Of a stretch of DNA of 64,000 nt, positions 26,388-33,873 are shown one piece after another. The number at the start of each line of letters is the position of its first letter. Position 1 is the stretch's first letter. The notes under the pieces are model-generated. The model worked only from the letters and a program-made list of their open reading frames with translations, had not been told where the DNA came from and did no database searches. Source of the DNA: JBMDXK01 sp048594375 (lineage in GTDB: Bacteria; Pseudomonadota; Alphaproteobacteria; Rhizobiales; Methylopilaceae); assembly GCA_048594375.1 (NCBI GenBank), contig JBMDXK010000034.1, forward strand, positions 224,525-288,524. The letters are read 5' to 3'. A program made the position numbers and the translations under genes.

Positions 26388-26570
26388 CTATTGCCATACG
26401 CCGGTTTTGGGATCACGGCGCAAGGTTTTGGCCGGAGGCGGCACAGGTTGCGAATGTGCAACGTCCTGCTCTTCCAGCTCCCGATTGATGCGCTGCCATT
26501 CCTTTTTAAACACACGGTACCCAATCCCCACCAGCACGGCGCCAGCGGCATAAACCAGTAATGCGGGCAT
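26388..26570 (-). CDS. Small membrane protein, unknown
   Basis: From ATG 26570 the 60-residue product has one membrane span (PALLVYAAGAVLVGIGYRVF), then a basic, charged tail ending LRRDPKTGVWQ. Short proteins with this span plus a final RDPxTGVY/W are common in alphaproteobacteria with no known role. The frame is open 28 codons upstream but that part is Cys-rich and unlike the family. It ends three bases after the phosphotransferase stop on the other strand. Confidence 0.65.
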   Translation of the reverse strand: MPALLVYAAGAVLVGIGYRVFKKEWQRINRELEEQDVAHSQPVPPPAKTLRRDPKTGVWQ

Positions 26571-26631
26571 TCCATTCAATCCTTTTATGAAACGTTCTGT
26601 CCGAAAAACGCATACCGGACACACAGGTTCC

Positions 26632-26820
26632 TTATTTTGCGGAGAAATAGACAAAGGCCATCAGGATAACCAGAGCCGCAAACTGAAGCATCACCCGCCA
26701 TTGCATAAGCTTTTGAGAAAGGTGGGGATCTTTGCCCCGCAGCATCGTCCATAATCCCATACACAGCACCACGGCAACCGCTCCAAGCGCGATAAAAACA
26801 AGAAAACTGGAAAAAGTCAT
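26632..26820 (-). CDS. Twin-transmembrane HIG1-type protein
   Basis: From ATG 26820 (AGGA about eight bases upstream) the 62-residue protein has two membrane spans joined by RGKDPHLSQKLMQWRVMLQ. The SQKLMQWRV/LQF stretch is the core of the HIG1 / hypoxia-induced family. In alphaproteobacteria and mitochondria such proteins associate with respiratory oxidases; here that role is inferred only from family. The neighbour at 26388-26570 is on the same strand 61 bases on. Confidence 0.8.
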   Translation of the reverse strand: MTFSSFLVFIALGAVAVVLCMGLWTMLRGKDPHLSQKLMQWRVMLQFAALVILMAFVYFSAK

Positions 26821-26981
26821 AGACAATCCTCGATTTTGAGAACGATATAGCATAGTTAGATCAGGTTCGCTCTGCTGCGACTCAAGGCAGACGATGTGTA
26901 CACAGCGGTTTCAATGACGCTTAGCCCAGGAAACCACCGCAAATCATTTGCTAAAACAGCCATAGCATTCACGGAGTAATG

Positions 26982-27809
26982 ATGTCCTCCCATAGCACAC
27001 AAAAACGGATTACGGCACCAGATATCCGCGCGCGCAAGGGAAAAAATCCCATTGTTTCCCTGACATCCTACTTTGTGCATACTGCACGCATCGCAGACCC
27101 CTTGGTGGATTTCCTGCTGGTGGGTGATTCCCTCGGTATGGTGGTGCATGGCTTTGAAACAACGCTGCCCGTTACGCTTGAAATGATGATTCTCCATGCA
27201 AAGGCCGTAGTGCAGGGAACCAAACAGGCACTGATTGTTGTGGATATGCCTTTTGGAAGCTATGAGGCCAGCCCCGAAGAAGCATTCCGCCATGCCGCCC
27301 GCATCATGAAAGAAACAGGTGCCGGAGCTGTCAAAATTGAAGGAGGAGGTTACATTGCTGACACAATTCAATTTCTGGTTGAGCGCGGAATTCCAGTCAT
27401 GGGTCATATTGGCCTGACGCCGCAATCGGTGCATCGGCTGGGCGGATTCAAAGCGCAAGGCCGCACCGAAACAGAGTGGAAAATCCTTGCAGAAGATGCC
27501 GCCAGTGTAGAGCAAGCCGGTGCATTTTCCATAGTACTGGAAGGGATTGCCGAAACTCTTGCCGATCAGCTTACCCATACGCTGAGCATTCCTACAATTG
27601 GCATTGGCGCCTCTAAAAATTGCGATGGGCAAGTGCTGGTTATGGAAGATATGTTAGGGCTGAATGAAGCTGTACCACGCTTTGTACACAAATATGGCAA
27701 TATTGGTTGCGATATACGTTTAGCAATCGAAAAATACAAAACAGATGTGCAAAATAGAGATTTCCCCAGACCTGAAAACGTGTATAATATAACGCCTTCA
27801 AAAACTTAG
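26982..27809 (+). CDS. panB: 3-methyl-2-oxobutanoate hydroxymethyltransferase
   Basis: The 275-residue protein contains KNPIVSLTSYFVHTARIAD, DFLLVGDSLGMVVHGFETTLPVT (metal-binding Asp), VVDMPFGSYEASPEEAFRHA, VKIEGG, GHIGLTPQSVHRLGGFKAQGR and IGIGASKNCDGQVLVMEDMLG. It makes ketopantoate, the first step to pantothenate. GGAG is five bases before this ATG and two before another ATG three bases upstream, so the second ATG fits better. panC lies 12 kb away rather than beside it. Confidence 0.96.
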   Translation: MSSHSTQKRITAPDIRARKGKNPIVSLTSYFVHTARIADPLVDFLLVGDSLGMVVHGFETTLPVTLEMMILHAKAVVQGTKQALIVVDMPFGSYEASPEEAFRHAARIMKETGAGAVKIEGGGYIADTIQFLVERGIPVMGHIGLTPQSVHRLGGFKAQGRTETEWKILAEDAASVEQAGAFSIVLEGIAETLADQLTHTLSIPTIGIGASKNCDGQVLVMEDMLGLNEAVPRFVHKYGNIGCDIRLAIEKYKTDVQNRDFPRPENVYNITPSKT

Positions 27810-27919
27810 AAAAAAGATAAAAATCCTAATTGCATCTTTTTATATTATCGTTATGTTTCATAATATCGGCGAAACATTATACGCAGAATCCAGTGCAGCT
27901 TTAATGAAACGGAGCGAGT

Positions 27920-28666
27920 ATGTCTGACATCTTTAACGATATTGATGAAGACCTGCGGCGTGAAAACCTGAAACAGATGGGACGCAAAGCCTTGCCCTGG
28001 GTGAGTGCGCTCTGTGTTGCTCTGGTTTTGGGGGCAGCGGCCTGGAGCGGTTATGAATGGTACAACACAAGCAAAAGCGGTGAAGCCAGCGTGAAATACC
28101 AAGCAGCGCTGGATCTGGCGCAGCAGGGTAAATTCACCGAAGCGGATACCGTATTTATGGAACTGTCGCATCAGGGGCCAAAAGGCTATGCAACGCTTTC
28201 CCGCTTCCGCCATGCTTCTATCAATGCCATTGTTGAACCCAGCAGAGCTTATGAACAATTTGACGTGCTGGCCGATGACAAGGCTCTTTCAAAAGATTTG
28301 CAAGATCTTGCGCGGATTCGTTCGGCCCAGATTCTGCTGGATCAAGGACAATACAGCGATATTGAAAGCCGTATTCAAGCCCTTGCGGAAAATCCTTCCA
28401 GCACATGGCGCCATGCCGCCCGCGAAATTCTGGCACTTGCCGCTTGGAAAGCAGGCAATGAAGAACAGGCACGCCGCTGGGGCGAAATGGTCTTATCCGA
28501 TTTCAGCGCACCTGCCGGAACCCGTGGCCGCGCACAGCTTGTTTTGGATATTTTAGGAGATACACCACCCGGTGCCGCATCCAACCGCAAAGCAACCCGC
28601 GAAGATGCTGGTTCTCCTTCACAACCATCTTCTACCCCGGCACCAGCACAGGCCGCGCAGCCCTAG
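27920..28666 (+). CDS. TPR-like membrane protein, YfgM-related
   Basis: The 248-residue protein begins SDIFNDIDEDLRRENLKQMG, one membrane span (about 27-45), then helical TPR-like repeats in the periplasm (AALDLAQQGKFTEADTVFMEL, ILLDQGQYSDIESRIQALAE), and a Ser/Pro/Ala-rich tail. This is the YfgM-like TPR_21 layout. GGAG sits five bases before the ATG. In many alphaproteobacteria this gene is followed by bamB and der. Here der follows directly after 270 bases and bamB is absent. Confidence 0.85.
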   Translation: MSDIFNDIDEDLRRENLKQMGRKALPWVSALCVALVLGAAAWSGYEWYNTSKSGEASVKYQAALDLAQQGKFTEADTVFMELSHQGPKGYATLSRFRHASINAIVEPSRAYEQFDVLADDKALSKDLQDLARIRSAQILLDQGQYSDIESRIQALAENPSSTWRHAAREILALAAWKAGNEEQARRWGEMVLSDFSAPAGTRGRAQLVLDILGDTPPGAASNRKATREDAGSPSQPSSTPAPAQAAQP

Positions 28667-28936
28667 ATAGAACTTTTTTGAAAGCGTTTATGAAGTGCAA
28701 GAACAATATAGCGCAAGCATGATAACATGATAAATTTATTGGAAATCAGCTATAGCAGGAATAATTATTACGCACTGTAAGCCATATTTTATGAAGTTTG
28801 CATAAAGCAAATTTTATCCGCAGATGAGGGCTAAACAACAATTGCCTTGATCTTTTACCGTATTTTGCTGTACCCAACACATACGGTATGTCATTGCTGT
28901 TTTTTAAAAAGCATTTATTTTTATCAAGGTTTTTCC

Positions 28937-30292
28937 ATGCGCCCCGCCATTGCCATTATTGGCCGCCCGAATGTGGGTAAATCCACGCTGTTCAACCGTC
29001 TTGTGGGGCAAAAGCTTGCATTGGTGGACGACCAGCCCGGTGTGACCCGCGACCGCCGCGAAGGCAATGCACAGCTGGGACATCTTGAATTTCTTGCCAT
29101 TGACACCGCCGGTCTGGAAGAAGCGCAGGAAGGCTCTCTCACCGCCCGTATGCGCGAACAAACAATGGAAGCGCTGGAACAGGCCGATCTGGCACTGTTT
29201 GTGGTGGATGGCCGCAGCGGCATCACACCGGAAGACGAACGCTTTGCGGATCTCATCCGCCGCAGCGGCAAGCCGGTTATTCTGGTGGCCAACAAAGCCG
29301 AAGGACGCAACGCGCTGGCCAATGTGTATGATGCCTTCCGCCTCGGCTTGGGTGATCCTGTCCCCATTTCTGCCGAACACGGCGAAGGCATGTATGAGCT
29401 GCTGTCCAGTATTCTGGAGGTGCTTAAAACGCTGCCCGAAGACCAGTTTCCCGAAGAAGACGACGAAAGTGAAGGCGCTCCCCTGCGGATTGCCATTGTT
29501 GGCCGCCCCAATGCCGGTAAATCCACCCTGATTAACCGGATGCTGCGGCAAGAGCGTCTGCTAACGGGGCCGGAAGCCGGTATCACCCGCGATTCTATTG
29601 GTCTTGACTGGGAATGGCGCGGTAAAAAAGTAAAGCTGTTTGACACCGCAGGTCTGCGCCGCCGCGCCAAGGTGGTGGAAAAGCTGGAAAAACTGGCCGC
29701 CAGCGATGGCTTGCGTGCTGTGCGTTTTGCGGAGGTTGTCGTTCTACTGCTGGATGCAACAGTGCCGTTTGAAAAACAGGATCTCACCATCGGTTCACTG
29801 GTGGAGCGCGAAGGCCGCGCTTTTGTGGTTGCACTGAACAAGTGGGATCTGATTGAAGACACTCCCGGCTTCTGGAAAGAACAGCGCGAAGAGCTTGACC
29901 GGCTGTTGCCGCAAGTAAAAGGGGCGCCCTTGGTGACGCTATCCGGCCTCAGTGGCAAAGGTATTGAAAAGCTGATGGAAGCCGTGGTGGAAGCCCACCG
30001 CATCTGGAATTTGCGCGTTTCCACCGCCCGTCTCAACCGCTGGTTCACCGATGTGATGAACAACCATCCACCGCCCGCCGTAAAAGGTGCGCGGATTAAA
30101 TTACGTTACATCACCCAAGACAAAGCCCGACCACCGCATTTTGTGATCTTTGGTACCCGCACCGATCATCTGCCCACATCCTATGTGCGCTATCTGGTGA
30201 ACAGTATGCGCGAAAGCTTCAAAATGCCGGGTACGCCCATCCGCCTGACATTCCGCCAGCCGGATAACCCTTTTGATAACAAAAAGAAATAA
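28937..30292 (+). CDS. der: Ribosome assembly GTPase Der (EngA)
   Basis: From ATG 28937 the 451-residue protein has two tandem GTPase domains. Domain 1: GRPNVGKSTLFNRLVGQ, DTAGL, and NKAE in place of the usual NKxD. Domain 2 from about residue 180: GRPNAGKSTLINRML, DTAGLRRRAKV, NKWDL. A KH-like C-terminal domain ends RLTFRQPDNPFDNKKK. Der acts in 50S subunit assembly. The frame is open 30 codons upstream but without family similarity. Confidence 0.96.
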   Translation: MRPAIAIIGRPNVGKSTLFNRLVGQKLALVDDQPGVTRDRREGNAQLGHLEFLAIDTAGLEEAQEGSLTARMREQTMEALEQADLALFVVDGRSGITPEDERFADLIRRSGKPVILVANKAEGRNALANVYDAFRLGLGDPVPISAEHGEGMYELLSSILEVLKTLPEDQFPEEDDESEGAPLRIAIVGRPNAGKSTLINRMLRQERLLTGPEAGITRDSIGLDWEWRGKKVKLFDTAGLRRRAKVVEKLEKLAASDGLRAVRFAEVVVLLLDATVPFEKQDLTIGSLVEREGRAFVVALNKWDLIEDTPGFWKEQREELDRLLPQVKGAPLVTLSGLSGKGIEKLMEAVVEAHRIWNLRVSTARLNRWFTDVMNNHPPPAVKGARIKLRYITQDKARPPHFVIFGTRTDHLPTSYVRYLVNSMRESFKMPGTPIRLTFRQPDNPFDNKKK

Positions 30293-30308
30293 GTTTTAGC
30301 CTTTTCCT

Positions 30309-31211
30309 CTACGGGAGAGGCTGTTGCGGCACGAATACCGTGATTGCTTGGGGGTGTACTTTAAAGTGCGCCGGTGTCTGGGTGAGCAATTCACCATCCA
30401 GATTTATAGAACGGGGCTTGCGGGTGCGGATATCGAATTCCTCGCAACGCTCGGTGCGCACTTCATTCATGGCGCCGTGTTTGCCGTTGCGGAACTTCCG
30501 CGCCATAAACGCAAGCTTCCACACGCTGCCAATTTCCAGGCTGTAAAGATCCAGCTTGCCGTCATCAATCCGCGCATTGGCTTCAATGACGTTGCCGCCG
30601 CCATAATGCCGCCCATTGCCCACTGCAATCTGGTAAGTGCGAACACTTGCACTGCAATTGCTGCCAATGATTTCTGCCCCAAATGGCCGTGCATTGAGCA
30701 ATACTTTGATGGCGGCAAACGCATAGCCCAACCTTCCCCAACGCTTTTTGACTTTTCCCGTGAGGTTTTTGGCCAGATCGGCACTGATGCCAATACTGGC
30801 AACGTTGAAGAAATAATGATCGTTCACCGAACCAAGATCAATCTTCTGGGTGTGACCGGCGATGATAATATCCGCTGCTTTTTCCAGATCAGCCGGAATG
30901 CCCAGCGTTCGCGCCAGATCATTGGCCGTACCCATAGGCATGATTCCCAAGGGCAAGCCTGCTTCAACAATGGCTGCCGCGGAAGAACGGATGGTGCCAT
31001 CCCCCCCGCACAACACAAAGAAATCCGTATCGCTTTTCAAGCGTTCGCAATCTTCACGCAGTTCCTTCGTGCCTTTAAAAGGCTCAACGCTAACGGAAAT
31101 GCCTGCATCCTGAAAACGTTTTGTAATCATTTCCAGTGATTCCTGCCCACGGCGGGCGCGGCCATTTATAAATAATACCGCACGGCGGTTTAGCCTGAGT
31201 GCCTGATCCAT
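30309..31211 (-). CDS. Diacylglycerol kinase-family lipid kinase
   Basis: The 300-residue protein has the DAGK catalytic signature CGGDGTIRSSAAAIVEAGLPLG near residue 82 and MPMGTANDLARTLGIP, plus VGNGRHYGGGNVIEANARIDDGKLD and the closing ISNL-like INLDGEL near 275. This is the YegS/BmrU soluble lipid kinase family, which phosphorylates diacylglycerol or related lipids. Its stop is 17 bases past the der stop on the opposite strand, so they converge. Confidence 0.92.
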   Translation of the reverse strand: MDQALRLNRRAVLFINGRARRGQESLEMITKRFQDAGISVSVEPFKGTKELREDCERLKSDTDFFVLCGGDGTIRSSAAAIVEAGLPLGIMPMGTANDLARTLGIPADLEKAADIIIAGHTQKIDLGSVNDHYFFNVASIGISADLAKNLTGKVKKRWGRLGYAFAAIKVLLNARPFGAEIIGSNCSASVRTYQIAVGNGRHYGGGNVIEANARIDDGKLDLYSLEIGSVWKLAFMARKFRNGKHGAMNEVRTERCEEFDIRTRKPRSINLDGELLTQTPAHFKVHPQAITVFVPQQPLP

Positions 31212-31341
31212 GGCATATTTCCTTTACGCTTTCGCTCTCTTGATAAACGATATTGTCTCGCTTGTATAATTCTGTCTTGACCTGAGCCTTAAAAACGCAC
31301 AAAAACAGCCATCACTTCTCTTTTGCTGACAGGTTTAGCCC

Positions 31342-32904
31342 ATGTCTTCCGCTTCTGAAAACAACCGCATTCTGATTATCGACTTTGGTTCGCAAGTCAC
31401 CCAGCTGATTGCGCGCCGCGTACGCGAAGCGGGCGTTTACTGCGCCATTATTCCTTTTCAAAATGCTGAAGAAGCGTTTGCAACATTCAACCCCCGCGCT
31501 GTTATCCTTTCTGGCAGCCCTGCATCCGTCACGGAAGACAAATCCCCCCGCGCGCCAGAAGCGGTTTTCAACGCGGGTATTCCCGTGTTGGGCATCTGTT
31601 ACGGCCAACAGACAATGGTTGAACAATTGGGCGGAAAAGTGGAGGCCGGTCATCACCGTGAATTTGGCCGTGCAGAAGTGAATGTAAAAGCACAAAGCCC
31701 CCTGTTCGATGGTGTATGGCAAACGGGCAAAGACTATACCGTCTGGATGAGCCACGGCGACCGCGTAACCGCTCTGCCTCAAGGCTTTGAAGTGATTGCC
31801 GCCTCTGAGGGCGCGCCTTTCGCCGCAATTGCCAATGAACAACGGCACTATTATGGTGTGCAATTCCACCCTGAAGTGGTGCATACGCCCGAAGGCGCAC
31901 AGCTTTTGCAGAATTTTGTACTGAAGATTGCTGGTTGCACTCCTGACTGGACCATGGGTGCTTACCGCGATGACATGAAGCATAAAATCCGCGAGCAGGT
32001 GGGCAAAGGCCGCGTGATTTGTGGGCTTTCCGGCGGTGTGGATTCGGCTGTGGCCGCAGTGCTTATCCATGAAGCCATTGGCGATCAACTCACCTGCGTG
32101 TTCGTGGATCACGGCCTGATGCGCGCCAATGAGGCAGAAGAAGTTGTTGCGCTGTTTAAAGGCCATTACAATATTCCGTTGGTGCATGTGGATGCCGCTG
32201 CGCTGTTCCTGAAAGAGCTCGATGGGGTTGATGACCCTGAAACCAAACGCAAAATCATTGGCCGCCTGTTCATTGAAGTGTTTGAAGCGGAAGCCAAGAA
32301 AATTGGCGGTGCAGAATTTCTGGCGCAAGGTACGCTCTACCCTGATGTTATCGAGAGTGTTTCCTTCTCCGGTGGCCCTTCCGTGACCATCAAATCGCAC
32401 CACAATGTGGGCGGCTTGCCTGAACGCATGAACATGAAGCTGGTGGAGCCGCTGCGTGAACTCTTCAAAGATGAAGTGCGCGCTCTGGGGCGTGAACTGG
32501 GCTTGCCGGATGCGTTTGTGGGGCGTCATCCGTTTCCCGGCCCTGGTCTTGCTATCCGTTGCCCGGGCGGCATCACGCCGGAAAAGCTGGCCATCTTACG
32601 CCAAGCCGACAAGATTTACCTCGATGAAATCCGCAAAGCCGGTCTTTATGATACCATCTGGCAGGCTTTCGCCGTCCTGTTGCCGGTACGCACCGTTGGC
32701 GTGATGGGCGATGGCCGCACTTATGAATATGTCTGCGCCCTGCGCGCCGTGACCTCCATCGACGGCATGACCGCCGACTTCTACCCCTATGACATGAACT
32801 TCCTTGGCCGCGCCGCCACGCGCATCATCAACGAAGTGCGCGGCATCAACCGCGTGGTCTATGATGTTACGTCCAAACCGCCGGGTACGATTGAGTGGGA
32901 GTGA
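31342..32904 (+). CDS. guaA: GMP synthase (glutamine-hydrolysing)
   Basis: The 520-residue protein has the class I amidotransferase half (GICYGQQTM with the nucleophile Cys, FHPEVVHTPEG), the PP-loop synthetase half (GLSGGVDSAVAAVLIHEAIG), and the dimerisation domain with KSHHNVGGLPERM and PPGTIEWE at the end. It converts XMP to GMP. The start lies 130 bases from the divergent lipid kinase start. Confidence 0.97.
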   Translation: MSSASENNRILIIDFGSQVTQLIARRVREAGVYCAIIPFQNAEEAFATFNPRAVILSGSPASVTEDKSPRAPEAVFNAGIPVLGICYGQQTMVEQLGGKVEAGHHREFGRAEVNVKAQSPLFDGVWQTGKDYTVWMSHGDRVTALPQGFEVIAASEGAPFAAIANEQRHYYGVQFHPEVVHTPEGAQLLQNFVLKIAGCTPDWTMGAYRDDMKHKIREQVGKGRVICGLSGGVDSAVAAVLIHEAIGDQLTCVFVDHGLMRANEAEEVVALFKGHYNIPLVHVDAAALFLKELDGVDDPETKRKIIGRLFIEVFEAEAKKIGGAEFLAQGTLYPDVIESVSFSGGPSVTIKSHHNVGGLPERMNMKLVEPLRELFKDEVRALGRELGLPDAFVGRHPFPGPGLAIRCPGGITPEKLAILRQADKIYLDEIRKAGLYDTIWQAFAVLLPVRTVGVMGDGRTYEYVCALRAVTSIDGMTADFYPYDMNFLGRAATRIINEVRGINRVVYDVTSKPPGTIEWE

Positions 32905-32989
32905 TTTTTGAAATTAATCATTAAATGAATGGGTTTAGGCTAGCAATATATTGTTGTTAGTGTGGCAGTATGAATAATAAGGAATTGAG

Positions 32990-33685
32990 TTGTTTGCCCC
33001 TGACTTAAATTCAGATTGTATCTATGATGCAGGTATTCTTACGCCTTTTATAAATTCTCTTCCAAGCGAAGATGAGCAGAAGAATTCTATGGTTTTGCTA
33101 TTTAATACAATTAATTTGAATACATATCTTGAGGAGTGTAAAGCAGCAGTAAATCTCTGTTCTTATACAGATCAATTGCGCCAAGCTGTTTCAAATGAAA
33201 GAGAAGAAGATTTATTAACATTTACCCGGAATATGGCTACTTTCAAATTTTGGGATAATATCGCAAGCCGCGATTTGGTTATGACAGTTTTCCATTTTGG
33301 AAAAGCCTTAGAAGCTATCAAATCTTCTATGAATCTTACGCCAATAATAAGTGCTCAGGTTGCCCATGATGAATTAAGAGAAGCATCAAGAGTATTTAAA
33401 AGAGAATTTCCTGATGCTGATATGCTCAGACATGCCGTTGCCCATCGAGCGGAATCACTAACTTCTTTTCTAAAGATACAACAACAAGCATCACCTATTG
33501 AAGGCGGAAAAGAATATTATACTGGCTCTACAGTTAATGAGATATATCGAATTACATACAAAAATAGAAACCTTTGTATTCCTATAAATAATGAGACACA
33601 TAAAAGATTAGCTGAGATAACATTACTTGTATACTCATCTTTTAAAGATTTATCCAACCTGCTTCCCAAAATAAAAATCACTTAA
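32990..33685 (+). CDS. Unknown 231-residue protein with an R-X4-H motif (possible HEPN-like)
   Basis: I do not recognise a named family. A TTG at 32990 with AAGGA six bases upstream is the best start. The protein is mostly helical, and near residue 145 reads DADMLRHAVAHRAE, an R-X4-H arrangement of the type found at the active site of HEPN ribonucleases (RX4-6H), typically within an [LIV]RHAIAH-like helix. The base composition is clearly more AT-rich than guaA and clpA beside it, which suggests acquisition. There is no nucleotidyltransferase partner next to it, as MNT/HEPN pairs would have. Confidence 0.6.
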   Translation: MFAPDLNSDCIYDAGILTPFINSLPSEDEQKNSMVLLFNTINLNTYLEECKAAVNLCSYTDQLRQAVSNEREEDLLTFTRNMATFKFWDNIASRDLVMTVFHFGKALEAIKSSMNLTPIISAQVAHDELREASRVFKREFPDADMLRHAVAHRAESLTSFLKIQQQASPIEGGKEYYTGSTVNEIYRITYKNRNLCIPINNETHKRLAEITLLVYSSFKDLSNLLPKIKIT

Positions 33686-33873
33686 AATTTGATTTTTTGA
33701 ACTACACACATTTGCAGCGAAGGTATTGGCTTGAGGCTATTACCTGTCCTCAAAGTGCTGCAGCCGAATGCCACGGCCAACGCGGATCGTAGATGATGGT
33801 GCCGCGCCAGCGCAATGAGGCCGCCATCACCGTTGTGCAGAATGCTATGCACGGAAGGGTTCAGCAATCAGCC

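Noticed and set aside
28924..30063. 379-codon reverse frame opposite der
   Set aside because: Ser/Arg/Pro-rich shadow of der with no domain.
31312..32529. 405-codon reverse frame opposite guaA
   Set aside because: Shadow of guaA; His/Phe-rich antisense composition.
33682..33867. 61-codon reverse frame after clpA
   Set aside because: His/Leu-rich, no ribosome-binding site; another frame also looks partly coding, so at most a remnant.
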